Shown here: in pieces, positions 48,449 to 60,371 of the stretch
Numbering within the stretch: position 1 is the stretch's first letter
Layout of the letters: each line of letters opens with the position of its first letter
Assembly (NCBI GenBank): GCA_030142905.1
Contig: JASJOG010000120.1
Span: forward strand, 744,001 to 808,000
DNA: 64,000 nt
Direction: 5' to 3'
DNA from: Heliopora coerulea
Lineage: Eukaryota; Cnidaria; Anthozoa; Scleralcyonacea; Helioporidae
Notes under the pieces: generated by a model
The model's input: the letters and a program-made list of their open reading frames with translations, nothing else
The model's database searches: none
Told to the model about the DNA's origin: nothing
Translations under genes and position numbers: made by a program

Positions 48449-49392
48449 AAGTTCAATATAAAAAGGTTCAAACATAGCTAACCATGCATGGGAAGATAAT
48501 CATAATATCGACTTCGCTAATGGTAAAGTAATTGATAGTGGTAACTACCGGACACGAAAAACATTAGAATCTTGGCATACGGCTTTAATAGTAAATTCTG
48601 ACAATAACTCCAAGCCGCTTCACAGGCAATACACTGTTCTTGTCAACAAGCATTGTATTCACTTATTCCTTCCTCCCATATAGTTTCGCAATTCAGCACG
48701 CACCGATAAATATCTACATGCCATTAATTTAGGTCACTCTTGCCTGTCGAAGAGTACAGTTAAGTAGTCGAAAGCTTGTATATTTAATAAATTTAGTCAA
48801 AGAACGTGTCTCAAAATAAATCAAGACTTCAGGTATTGCGTTAAGCTTTGTTACGCTAGCCGCGCTAAGCTAATTTCTTTGTGCAGATCTTTGTGACCAC
48901 TAAATAGTCTGTTGATGTTTTGTACCGCTGTGTTTAGAATGACGTTATCACAGGACATCTCAAAATGTCTCGTTGAACTATCTACTGCGGTGGGCGACGT
49001 TGATCGTCGATTTGAACGAATTTCTGGGAGCTTTGGTGAAAGATTGATATTTTCTCTCGCTAACTTATCAATCACTTCATTGATAAATGCAGCTGTATGT
49101 TGGTGGACTTCGGAAAAATCTCTGGTGATTGGACTGAGTGTGTCGGTTGAATTTTTATCATTCTCCATGTTTGCAGAACTGCAATCTGGCAATGTTTATG
49201 ATTTTACGCTTTCTATACCCGTGAATTGGCGGCTGCCTGTGATCGTCATAAACTTTTGTACCATTCGAGAGACTCCTTACTGAAAAAAATTAATTTTTTT
49301 TTTCTCTCTGGGTGTTTTTGGGCCACCAGAGTAACCGGGGCCCTCGGTCCACGTCCGATTACTCCACTGCTTAATCCGCCCCTGTGCATGCC

Positions 49393-50741
49393 TGCTTTTG
49401 GAGCCTTTACTTCTTTCTTTTCTTTGTTATAGGGGGCGGTATTTTCCACTCCCTTCCCGGACGGCAATTTTCCCCGTTACCCCCACTGGGGTTAGGGTTA
49501 CCTGACCCTAATCTCAATCTTAAACCTAACCCTAAATGTCAACTTCATTTGAAAAAAGTACCACTTCCGGTAATTGAATCCTGGCTTGTAGAGATGGGCA
49601 ACAAGGAAATGAATAGTTCCTAGAGTATTCTTGACGCTGCTCTGGCTCTAGTAAAGACATGAGGAAGAACATTTTCACCGTTTCGCGGTAACGGCAGCTT
49701 TCAAAACACCGGGAAGTTAGTTAGAAGTGTGTTCAACGAAAAACGTTAATCGACCGACTGGAATAGCTTGGAAGCATTTTAGAAGGAAGAAAAAAATTTC
49801 TAGGTTTAGAATATGAGGTTTGCTTCAAGGCTGTAGGATATGAACTACTTTGTTTACTGGCGTCGGCGCCGCAGCTTTTGTAAACTTTCTCCCGATATTA
49901 TTCATTACAATACGGAAGCAAATGACAGTTTAGCTTTAACACAGAACAAATCAAATCACAGTACAGGACTTTATCTGTAACATTCAGGGGACTTCAGTGA
50001 ATATTCTTTCGCTTATTAATTAGAATTCTATGGTAAATCTGTCATTCATCAATAGATGGATTATCAAAGAGCGATGAATCAAAGTTTGCCTTAATGTAAC
50101 TGTTTGATCATGTTGGGAATTGAAAATAGTTTGAGACTGATTCGAGCAAATTCATGCCGTCATGATATTAAAATAATAATGATATTACAGAATTCTTGGA
50201 GCTTCTAATGATTTCCTTTTCATCGGGGGTGCGTAGGCCTTACCCACCCTTCCCACCATGTAATTGCCCCACTAGAACCACTGGTTCCGTTTTGAAAGCA
50301 ATCAAGATCATTCATGATTGTCGGCCATAGTCCAATTACAGTGAACTAATCAATTTGTGAAAATAGAACCTACATTTCCACGGGCAGGCATGCAGTTCGA
50401 AGCATCAGACTAAAGCTTCCTTCCGAGTAACCGATGTCAGCTAAGTTAAAGTCACATATTTAAATGCAGTTGAAGTCAAACGTTTACGTATAATTAGGCT
50501 GAGAATATTCAACTTACATTTTCGAAACATTTCCCATTTCATTGCACCGTACATTTCACGAGGAAAGTTACTTAGGGATCTAGTAGATTTAAATCAGAGA
50601 TGGCCAAACAATTTTAGGTTTTAGTAACTACTTCAAAATTCCCTTGGGGCAAAGATTTCCATACACATTGTTAGTATTTCATTGCATTGCCTTTTATTTC
50701 TTTAACGTAAAGTAAACTCTTGGGGTAGCCTTCAACAAGCT
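49393..50741. other. Non-coding right part of copy A
   Basis: 49,489-49,535 is a telomere-like tract with opposed GGGTTAGGG and CCTAACCCTAA. The rest aligns with 55,823-57,219 of copy B. No gene seen. Confidence 0.5.
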
Positions 50742-53397
50742 TTATTTATTTTGTTGCTTTATTTTACTAATTAATTTTCTGTAATTTACTTTTCTATTCC
50801 TTTCTGCACTTTAGTGCATTTAATTTAATTTAATTGTGTTTAATTTAATTTCTTACCATAACGTATTGGCTGGCCACCTGCAACACCTGACGCCAACTAC
50901 TACGTTGCCTAAATATAATGATGGAAACTTAGACAACTGGGAACAACATAGATTCTGAATATTTTCAATATTATAGTATACTATATATCTTCTATCTCAA
51001 CTAAAAGTACTTTTCATGTATTTTTATATTTACTCTTCATAGTAAAACCAACAACTGAAACAAACCTCCAGGGAAGAAAGAGCCTGCAAGGGAAAAAGTA
51101 AGTGCACCAATGTTTACTATAAAATTACTGTAATGATTTATTGCTCTATAATAAGGAGATAGAGCTTGACTTGTTTCTGGGGAAAAGTTACGGAACTCAG
51201 TAAGATAAGTTCAATGAGTAATTTACATATGGTGGAAGGGGTTGGTGGTGGCAGACATGGACTTACAAGAACATTGTTTATTGCATCAAACTTTATCAGT
51301 AATTAGGTAAGGTACTTAATGCTATTTGCCTTCTAGTTAAAGGTAGCGTGAAGGATTCTCCAAATGTATCCCGTTTATGATTTTATGTTTAACTTCAACA
51401 AGTACTATTATGCACGATGCGATTGTTATCCTAGAGTATGTAATAAACCCATGACAATCTATGCAGCAAAATACACGCTTATAATTCGCTGCAGTTTGTC
51501 CTTTGACAAAGAGAGCTATTTCTAAGCATGTAATTCTAACTTCTAAACAAATGAACGGATAGAAATGCCACAACGACGAGAAATTTTCAAGCAACAACTT
51601 ACAACAAGCTCCGCTCAGTTCATTTTAGTTAAGAATACTAAGTAAACAGTGGTACTAACAAAAGAAAGTAAATGAACCTAAAATGGAAACAAAAAATTAC
51701 ACAAAAGCGTTAAATTGCGCTGAAGACATAACACTTATCAACAATATTTAACAAAATTTTGCAGCGGCAACATATTCTGCAAAAAATCGTTCTGTTAAAA
51801 ATCACTTTAGGTTATGAAACAAAGAGAGTATGGAATAAAAACAAAGTTCAAGAAGGACGTACAAAAACCACTCTGTCCGTCGGGAAACAATCGTTTGTTT
51901 CCATACACATATTCCAAACCGTTGCATTTTATCGATTTGAGTTTCACGTAAGTGACCAAGTCGTCAAGGACTACAAGTCTGCAACGGTAATTTTTTTTAA
52001 TTAGATCTTTTGTCTACTTCCTTGCACGAAGAAGTCAGAGTCAGTTAACGTTATCAGTAATGTTACGGACCAGTTCTTCGTTATTAATTTTCGCCATCTT
52101 AAAATTCTTCGGGAACGACAAAGACAGTACCATAATTCTTTAAAACCGTTTCGCGACAACACCATCCAAAATGTTAGTAAATTTCCTCATGTTGAAACAC
52201 CCTATTTGGAATTCTTTTATTTTTCAAGTCACCCACTTCTTGTGCTTTTAGAAGCGTCATACGAACCTTATCATAATATAAACTGTTTCCAAAGAGGTGT
52301 CTGCAATGGCATGGAAGAGTCACTATGTTGTTCTTGCATTAAATTATTGCACCTGTCTTTCGTGAAGACTGTTATAATTAGTTAGTTGGTTGAACAGATT
52401 TACCAAATTTATTTTGTAGTTTTGAGTTCTCCTAACGACCAGAAAAAGCAACAGCTAGAATTTAGCTTGCAATAAGCTACTCATGAGAAAAAATTCCATT
52501 GACAAGGAAGCCAGTTAGTTGAATAATTTATCAGCATTCGGGTTTGTTTCTTTTGTGGTAAACAACTCCAAATATGAGAGCAAGTTTATGAATTCATCAC
52601 GTCTAGGCAAGATCCATTTCAATTGTTTTTAGTTTCTATTATTTCTGCCTGTATTTCATGATGGTTTAATCTCCTGAAAAACCAGTGTAAAATCGTCTTC
52701 GTATTTGGTGATTGGTAAAGTAAAGCACCGATGTTCTTCAAAAGACTGGGATAGTTCTTCCAGGTAAACCCAGCTGTAGTTCGCTCAATTTGAGGTTTCA
52801 CTGTCAAAAATATCATCAAAAACGGCAGTTTTCACAAAAAACTGAAAATAATTCCCATTTGATTCTGCCCCTCTCATGTTGAGTCGAGACCCTCAATTTG
52901 CAAGAAAAGATTTAGGGTATAGAGGTTTGGTCCCCTTTTTACCACAAATTTTCTTAAAAATGGCAGCGTTCAAGTTTCATTCAAATTTTCAGGACAATGC
53001 CTACTCTAGTTTAACTTATGATCTCTATGGTTCTAATCACCTATTGGTTATTATTGAGATTTATAACGTAATTTTCTGGCCAATCACTCAGAGGGATTTT
53101 CGATAATCACCAGTGTAATTATACCAAGGTACTACTATATATACACGTTCACATAGGTGAACAATTAACTACCCTTTATTGTCATACCATAAAAAGTGTA
53201 TAGTTTATAGTTATAACAATTGTGGGGCTCTTGTTCTAAGCTTGGATACTTTGGTGTTGCCGACTGAGATTCTATGCTGTAGGGGCAAGTCCCTGACTAG
53301 GTGCTAAAAGGAAGGGAGGGGGGGGGGGGGGAGCGGGCGATCAGAGACGTGGCATCCATTTTTCAAAAATGTGAATGCGTGTTTTTTGATTAGGAAA

Positions 53398-53965
53398 ATG
53401 TCTGTTTGGGCTGCAGCAAGGGAAGGAGATTTGGATGGCGTTAAAGCTGCAGTGGAGAATGGCGCAGACATTGAAGAGCGGGGAGGATTGTGGGAGGAAA
53501 CTGCTTTACATTATGCTTGCCTCGAAGGATATTTCTCAATAACTGATTATTTAATTCAACGTGGTGCAGAAGTTAACTCTAGAAACAAGTATGGTTACTT
53601 GCCTATTCACTATGCCTGCAGACATTGTGATCTAGATGCTGTAAAGTTACTGATCAGCAAAGGCAGTGACTTCACATCAACAAATAAAAATGGTGATACT
53701 CCACTTCATCTTGCATCATTGTATGGACAAACGCCATTGGTTGATTATCTGATCCAATGTGGTGCAGAAGTTAACTCAAGAGACAAGCATGGTTCCTTGC
53801 CTATTCACAGTGCCTGCCAGTATGGTCATCTAGATACTGTAATATTACTCATCAACAAAGGCAGTGACTTCACATCAACAAATAACTATGGTCATACTCC
53901 ACTTCATCTTGCATCATTCAATGGACATACAAGGGTGGCTGAATATCTTACGCAGCATGGTGCAG
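53398..53965 (+). CDS. Ankyrin-repeat exon of the Roc-COR gene, copy B (6 repeats)
   Basis: ATG at 53,398 follows acceptor-like GTTTTTTGATTAG, so a 5' leader exon may exist. 189 codons plus one base end at AG/GTAATT, phase 1. Six ankyrin repeats begin at about residues 8, 34, 67, 100, 133 and 166; repeats 3-4 and 5-6 form a duplicated 66-residue pair (LPIHYACRHCDLDAVKLL.. TPLHLASLYGQTPLVDYL, then LPIHSACQYGHLDTVILL.. TPLHLASFNGHTRVAEYL). Joined to 58,246 the frame continues HGA-V-KVKQAVSETL. Ankyrin repeats upstream of a Roc-COR and death domain recall DAPK1 without its kinase. The likely role is partner binding by a cytosolic signalling GTPase. Confidence 0.88.
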
Positions 53966-54515
53966 GTAATTAATGTTAATTGTAATTTATTCTGAAGCAT
54001 CAAGCATTTTTTATATTTGATATTTTTCAATTTCGACCTTTATTTTGCATTCTAATATGGGGTTACTATTCTCAGTAATATGTAATAAATAAATTAAAGT
54101 GCTGATGCAGCATAAGCAGTCTGTGCTTTTCACCAGGCCCTCATACAGGAAACAGGAGGCAAAGTGGTCATCCAGAGGCTTGTACCCCACAACCTTCCCA
54201 ATATGACCTATGGCCAAAAACAGTTTCATTCGGGATTAAGGCTTTAAGGGCAGAAGTCCCAAACGGCTCTTTTTCGAGGGGCGGCATTTCTGGTCATCAA
54301 TGTCCTGAAAACGTTGACGTACATATTAAGTCATTCTCGTCTTGTTCATAGACAAACGTAAAACCAACTGATGGCTATTTATTTGAAGACTGATAGCCGT
54401 TGAAGAGCAAAGTTTGCAAAAAGTTTACGCATGAGTACTGATTACTAATTTGAATTAATATACATGGTGGAGAAAGAATAATCGATTTGCGACAGAACTA
54501 TTCTTTGTGGATGCC

Positions 54516-55814
54516 CAGGGGCGGACTGACAATATTTTGGCCTTCGGAAAGGAGGAAAACTTGGGCCCCTAAGAAAAAATTAATACTAAAGACCTAAATG
54601 TCGTGTATAGCTCGACTATACCCACTTCTTTTAGATGTTAAAATAAACACGAGTGCATGACACACTAAATTAACCAATAATCAAACGTATTTATTTGAAC
54701 TTTTTTCCGCTCTCTCTCACTTATTGTAGTCTTTAGTGGTCTGCAGTAAAAGTAAAGAGCTAAGTTCCTTCAACGTTAGAGCAAACTTGTCGATGATGCG
54801 TTCTATGTCGTTCTTAAGCTGCAGTGCAATATGCTTTTCCACAGCAATCAACATAAGTGCCTTAACATTGTCCTGCGTTAAAGACGATCTTAGTCTCGTT
54901 TTCAGTATTCTGAGTTTTGAAAAGGATCGTTAGCACGAGCATTGCTTAATGCTTAGTGTAATCAAATACTTGTAAACTACAGTGTAAGTACAAGTTTTCG
55001 TATGCTGTTGAGAATAGCCTGTACTGGAACAGCAATCTGAAGGCACACGAAAAATAGTTTGGTCAATTGACCTTCTTTACCAGTTCGTTTGACTTTAAAG
55101 GCGGATGCTCATTCATTTCACCATCTAAGTTTTCATTTTCGGCTTCATCTGAATCGTCGTCGGGATCCAGTGGCAGTAGGCCTTGTTTGAGTGCAGCGTA
55201 ATTTAATGCAAAGGATACGAGATCTTCTCGTAACGGTACAGTGTCAACTTCGGGCAAGACTTCAGGTATTGCGCTAAGCTTTGTTACGCTAGCTGTGCTA
55301 AGCCACTTTCTTTGTGCAGATCTTTGTGACCACTGAATCGTCTCTTGATGCTTTGTACCACCGTGTCTAGAATGACATCATAACAGGAAATCTCAAAATG
55401 TCTCGTTGAACTATCTACTGCGGTGGGCTACGTTGATCGTCGATTTGAGCGAATTTCTAGAAAGTTTGGTTCAAGATTGATGTTTTCTCTCGCTACCTCA
55501 TCCATAACTTTATTGATAAATGTGGCTGCATGATGGTGGACGTCGACAAAATTTCTGGTGATCGGGCAGAGTCTGTCGGTTGAATCGTTTATCATTCTCA
55601 ATGCTTGCAGAACTCCAATCTGGCAATTTTTATGGTTTTACGATTTCTATACCCGTGGATCTGCGCCTGCCTGTGATTGTCAGCGACCTTTCTATCATTC
55701 GAGAGACTCCTTTGCGGAAAAAAATTAATTTTTTTCCTCTCGGTGTTTTTGGGCCACCAGAGTAACCGGGCCCTCTGTCCACGTCCGATTACCCGACCTC
55801 TCAGTCTGCCCCTG
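54516..55814 (-). mobile_element. hAT transposon remnant, copy B, no Penelope insertion
   Basis: The ends CAGGGGCGGACTGA (54,516) and TCAGTCTGCCCCTG (to 55,814) are 14-bp inverted repeats with one mismatch. Flanks TGGATGCC and TGCATGCT are a decayed 8-bp target duplication (exact in copy A). The minus strand carries the dimerisation domain remnant (54,717-54,930), FALNYAALKQGLLPLDPDDD and CHHHAATFINKV-type pieces. Antisense to the gene, it sits in the intron between the ankyrin and Roc-COR exons. Confidence 0.8.
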
Positions 55815-55822
55815 TGCATGCT

Positions 55823-57219
55823 TGCTTTTGTCTTCTTTTCGTTCTTTTCTTTGTTATGGGGGCGTGGTATTTTCCACTCCTGCCACGGACAGCAATTTTC
55901 CCCGTTACCCCAATGGGGTTAGGGTTACCTGACCCTAATCCCAATCCTAAACCTAACCCTAAATGTCAAATTCATTTGAAAAAAGTACCACTTCCGGCAA
56001 TTGAATCCTGGCTTGTAGAGATGGGAGTTTAGAAAGCACGACGTGACCTTGCAATTTGATTTCTCTTGCGCAACAAAGGAAATGAATAGTTACTAGAGTA
56101 TTCTTGACGCTGCTCTGGCTCTAGTAAAGACATGAGGAAGAACATTTTCATCGTTTCGCGGTAACGGCAGCTTTCAAAACACCGGGAAGTTTCAAGTATG
56201 TTCAACGAAAAACGTTAATCGACCGACTGGAATAGCTTGGAAGCATTTTAGAAGGAAGAAAAAAAATTTCTAGGTTTAGAATATGGTTTGCTTCACGGTT
56301 GTAGGATTGGAACTGTTTTGTTTACTGGCGTCGGCGCCGCAGCTTTTGTAAACTTTCTTCCGATATTATTCATTACAATACGGAAGCAAATGACAGTTTA
56401 GCTTTAACACAGAACGAATCGAATGACAGTACAGGATTTTATCTGTAATATTCAGGGGACTTCAGTGAAAATTCTTTCGCTTATTAATTAGAATTCTTTG
56501 GTAAATCTGTCATACATAAATAGATGGATTATTAAAGAGGCGGTGAATCAAAATTTGCCTTAATGTAACTATTTGATCATGTTGGGAATTGAAAATAGTT
56601 TGAGACTGATTCGAGCAAATTCATGCCGTCATGATATTAAAATAATAACGACATTACAGAATTCTCGACGTTTCTAATGAATTCCTTTTCCTCAGGAGCT
56701 CGTAGGCCTTACGCACCCTTCCCACCCTGTAGTTGCACCACTAGAACCACTGCTTTCGTTTTGAAAGCAATCAAGATCATTCGTGATTGTTGGCCATAGT
56801 CCAATTACAATGAAGTAATCAATTTGTCTAAATAGAACCTAGGTTTCCACGGACAGGCTTGCAGTTCGAAGTATCAGACAAAAGTTTGCTTCCGAGTAAC
56901 CGATGTCAGCTAAGTTAAAGTCATATATTTATATCCAGTTGGAGTCAAAAGTTTACATATAACTAGGTTGAGTATATTCAACTTAAATTTTCGCAACACC
57001 GTCCATTTCATTGCACCGTACATTTCACGGGGAAAGTTACTTAGGGATCTTGGAGGTTTAAATCAGAGATGGTGAAGAGATTTTAGGTTTTATTAACTAC
57101 TTCAGAATTCCCTTGGGGCAAAGATTTACATACACTTTGTTAGTATTTGATTGCATTGCCTCTTACTTGTTTAACGAGAATTAAACTCTTGGGGCAGCCT
57201 TCAACAAGCTTGTGAAAAT
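55823..57219. other. Intronic, non-coding, right part of copy B
   Basis: 55,916-55,962 is the telomere-like tract also found in copy A. No exon seen. Confidence 0.5.
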
Positions 57220-58245
57220 CCTCTGCTGGATTCATTTCTCATCCCTCCTATCAATACTGGTATAACTTCGTCAAGTTTGGTGGAATCCAAAAATCAGCTT
57301 TATATTACTTGTATATCAAGAAAAGCCTAATTTTCTTGATGAAAATCCTATATTTCTTTAGTAACACGTTAAGATGTCCCCTCAATTTCATCCATTGCCC
57401 TCCTCCACTTAATTGGGTTCCTGAAGTCATGCGTTTCAGGATAAAGAAAAATCGTTCGTGAAGTGATTTGGCAAATTTTTTGTATACACTCTTTAGATGA
57501 TTTTTCTCGAGAAGAAATTCATTTGATTTGTCCACCAATAACATATCCAGAAGGGAACAGCTCACGATCAGGACAGCTCGTCTAAGATACGATTGGAGGA
57601 TATTACGAGATAGAACTCTTACGAGACACCAAATACTTCACTATGACCGGTGGACAGTTTTTTACGGAAACAATTGTACGTCTGATATGTATATGATATA
57701 CTGGGTATTACTGAAACTTTGGATAGAAACTCAAAGAAATAGCTCATGATTAGATGTTTATTTGTTGAACACTCCCGATGATATGTCTAGAATTAAATTC
57801 AGCTATAGGAATTTCGAAACCTATTACGTTCATCACTAAGACCAACCACGAAAACATAATATAATAAAACGACATCATTCAGAACATGTCATTATGTGGA
57901 TTGTCCCCAGGCTCATCATTTGAAGCGTGGCACAAGGGTACTAATCTTTGCATTTATAAATCGTAGCCCGACCAACCTGACGACTTTACAATTGCAGTCC
58001 TGATAAAAAGTGGGAAAATGATGACTGCCCTTCCATTTCAAATTTCTTAAACTTACACCCCAATTAACATGGTGAAATCATTTTTAACAAATTTTTCTTA
58101 AAAATGTGTTTTGAAGTGAGTGAACCTTCTTGGAAATTGTTGTTGACCATCTTAATTTTCTGATATATTTTTAAATTTTAGAGTTTCCTTTAGACATTTG
58201 ATTCTAGTTTTTTCTCTTTTTTTTGTCTTTTTACCATTGTACAAG
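57220..58245 (+). other. Intron before the Roc-COR exon
   Basis: Unique sequence. It ends with a strong polypyrimidine tract (TTTTTTCTCTTTTTTTTGTC) and CATTGTACAAG acceptor at 58,245. No exon seen inside. Confidence 0.6.
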
Positions 58246-60225
58246 TGAAAGTGAAGCAAGCAGTATCGGAGACGCTAAGACATGGTAAAAAGAAAAACAA
58301 TCGTATGTCATTACTTTTTATTGGCCAAGGTCGTGTGGGAAAAACGTCTCTGAAGAAAAGTCTTCTGGGTGAAGTGTCAAAAGAGAAAGAACCGAGCACA
58401 ATTGGCATCGAATTTGACGTTGTGGAGATACAAGAGAATGACAAATCTAATCCTTGGAGGCGTGCAAAAGATGACCAGTTCATAGCATCCGAAATATATA
58501 CACACAATGTCCTCGGAAAGGAAGTCGCCAGAGTAATGGCTGAAAGTAAAGAAGAGCCTGAAGAAGGAAGAGGTAGAAGTGCTGCTGGCGATGAAGATGA
58601 TGGCGTTGAACTTCAAGGTAAATCTGGAGATGCAAGTGAAACTAAAAATGGAAGCGATGAAGGAGCTGATGATGAAGTTCGACAGGGAGATAAAGATCGA
58701 GCTAGAGCTGGAGATGAAGATGGAGCTGGAACTAGAGCTGGAGCTGGAGCTGGAGCTGGAGCTAGAGCTAGAGACGGAGCTGGATATGGAGATGACTGCC
58801 GTAGCAACGTACTTAGACGCGGAAAGGTTGAAGAAGAAAAAAGTGACACGCCGAAAAGTATGAAAGATCAGCTTGAATATCACGTATCAGACGACTTACG
58901 ACACAAGATCGACGAAGAAATGAAAAACGTCGAAAGTTATCGTGATGATACCATGGACACAATTAGATTCATGTTTGGAGACGTTGGTGGCCAATCTGTC
59001 TTCTATGACGTGCTTTCGATAATGCTGTGGTTGAGAACGCTATTTATACTTGTTATTGATCTGTCAATGTCCCTTGACGACGAAGCACAGCCAAAGTTCG
59101 TGGAAAAGGGATTAATAAACAAAGTGAGAGACCAAGAATACCCCCTGCATGAAACGAATTTCGATTATGTTGCAAGGTGGATGGCAGCTCTTCGTAACCT
59201 TAACTCTTCCAGTAAAGAGGCCGCGCAAAGTCTTAATCTGCCCAAAGCTATTCTCGTTTTTACCAAGCCTGATAAGCTGAGACGTGGTGAGAAACTAGAG
59301 CAGAAGCTGAAGAAATTTACCGACGCTCTTGAGAAGAGATTTGAACGCATTGGTTGCGGTTCTTTTATTGTTGCCAAGTATGTTATTAATAATACAAAAC
59401 GAAGGAATGCGTATGAAACCGAGCAGCTAAAAGCCTTACGAGAGACTATCTTCACAACGGCACAAGAGATTTTGAGAGGTCAAGAAAAAACTCCCGTGAG
59501 CTGGCTTATCTTCGAACGTGCTCTCGATACCTTGAGGCGGTCTGAAGACCTGAAAGACTGCCCATACATCACGCTGGATGAAGCACGGAAACTGGGAGAA
59601 CAATGTCAGGTGAACGAAACGTTCGAAGAAGCCATGACATTCTTCCACGAGGAGAACATAGTCGTCCATTTTGATGGAAATCCGCCCATGAGCGACTTGG
59701 TTGTACTTGATGCAGCATGGCTAGTAAAGTTGTTCACCCAAGTATTAACCGTTGCCCCGAAGCTTTCATGGGGTATGGCTAATTCACGTGCCTGGAAAAA
59801 GCTGACGACGGAAGGAGTGCTCGACTTCGGAAACCTTCCCAATCCGTTGGAGAACCATAGCCAAGAGAAAGCCCTGAAAGATACTATGGTTCGAGTGGGC
59901 TTAATCTGTCACTGGGGGCAAAATATCTATCTGGTTCCATCCATGATGACTAAAAGATGGGAGGAGAGCGATATTAAGAAAGTGTTGTCGTGGTGTTTGC
60001 AGTCGTCACTGTACCTTAATTTTAAAGGTGATACCATTCCACTTGGACTTTACTCGCGAGTCCTTGTGGAAATATTGAAATGGGGACGTGGTGATGTCGA
60101 ACACGACGATGTGGAAATGCCTGAATTTCACTGCAATTGCTGTCGCGTTTTCAAGTGTGAAAACAGCATTAAATATTCTGTGATTTTGATCCGTCATGTA
60201 ACTAGAATCCAGGTTGCAATATCAG
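58246..60225 (+). CDS. Roc-COR GTPase exon (ROCO family)
   Basis: This 660-codon exon is the largest coding block of the window. Counting from 58,245: P-loop GQGRVGKTS at residues 27-35; switch I threonine in PSTIGIEF near 52; switch II GDVGGQS at 245-251; G4 motif TKPD at 340-343; then a COR region (about 400-660) with IVVHFDGNPPMSDLVVLDAAWLVKL, read in pieces, and YLVPSMM. This is a Ras-of-complex-proteins GTPase coupled to its C-terminal-of-Roc dimerisation module, as in LRRK, DAPK1 and MFHAS1. Switch I and II are ~190 residues apart, against about 30-40 usually; the extra block (about 100-185) is acidic and alanine/glycine-rich low complexity with an AG-repeat from GAGCTG hexamers at 58,725-58,790. 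All nucleotide motifs are intact. Acceptor at 58,245 and donor CAG/GTGTGA at 60,225, both phase 1. Confidence 0.92.
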
Positions 60226-60371
60226 GTGTGAATGTCTGAGTTTTTTAACTTCATGTGGAAACAATTTAAAGTAGTGTCACTTAGAGTAATTTAAAGCTGA
60301 TTGAAAAAACTTAAAAATTCATTTTTAGTTATTTTATTTATTTGTTTATTTATTTATTCATTTATTTTTAG

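Larger units (their letters stand above)
46838..48821 (-). mobile_element. Penelope-like element inserted in copy A
   Basis: It is flanked by CAAGACTTCAGGTA at 46,824-46,837 and 48,822-48,835; copy B has the sequence once, uninterrupted (about 55,251-55,265). Inside, the minus strand carries the 3' part of the polyprotein. From about 48,460 to 48,810 an inverted piece of the same element's 3' end appears on the plus strand (ANHAWEDNHNIDFANGKVID). Inverted or tandem self-pieces are common in Penelope-like insertions. Confidence 0.88.
46283..49192 (-). pseudogene. hAT (ZMYM1-like) transposase remnant, split
   Basis: Minus strand, part 1 (49,192-48,836): HQHTAAFINEVIDKLAREN and NVILNTAVQNINRLFSGHKD match the middle of ZMYM1-like hAT proteins. 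Part 2 (46,823-46,283): CAFRLLFQYRLFSTAYENLY then, after a frame change, the dimerisation motif SFSKLRILKTRLRSSLTQDN. A TGA just before SFSKL breaks the frame here; copy B has a TAA one codon earlier instead. The DNA-binding zinc finger and most of the RNase-H-like core are absent. Confidence 0.75.
46082..49384 (-). mobile_element. hAT transposon remnant, copy A, with 8-bp target duplication
   Basis: The element is bounded by TGCATGCC at 46,074-46,081 and 49,385-49,392, an exact 8-bp duplication as expected for hAT. The terminal repeats are CACGGGCGGACTGA at the left and an ATCCGCCCCTG-type right end (clearer in copy B). It carries minus-strand transposase remnants and is interrupted by a Penelope-like insertion (46,838-48,821). 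Confidence 0.8.
41490..50741 (+). repeat. Tandem duplication, copy A
   Basis: Copy A aligns along its length with copy B (50,742-57,219): shared CATTGGCTGGCCAC-type start near 41,590/50,865, ankyrin exon, hAT element, telomere-like tract, and the CAACAAGCTT end at about 50,741/57,219. The end of A is directly joined to the start of B. A is longer because of later insertions (44.3-44.7, 46.8-48.8 kb) and extra sequence near 44.9-45.8 kb. The duplication includes the ankyrin exon but not the Roc-COR exon. Confidence 0.85.
50742..57219 (+). repeat. Tandem duplication, copy B
   Basis: Second unit of the duplication, immediately after copy A. It keeps the ankyrin exon (with two extra repeats) and the hAT element without the Penelope insertion. 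It carries about 330 bp (52,915-53,245) not found in copy A. Its right end at 57,219 leads into sequence unique to this side and then to the Roc-COR exon. Confidence 0.85.

Noticed and set aside
58377..58883. Minus-strand and other-frame ORFs across the GAGCTG repeat (poly-Ser, poly-Leu-Glu, Ala-Pro)
   Set aside because: They arise because the hexamer repeat has no stop in any frame; only the Roc-COR frame has conserved motifs.
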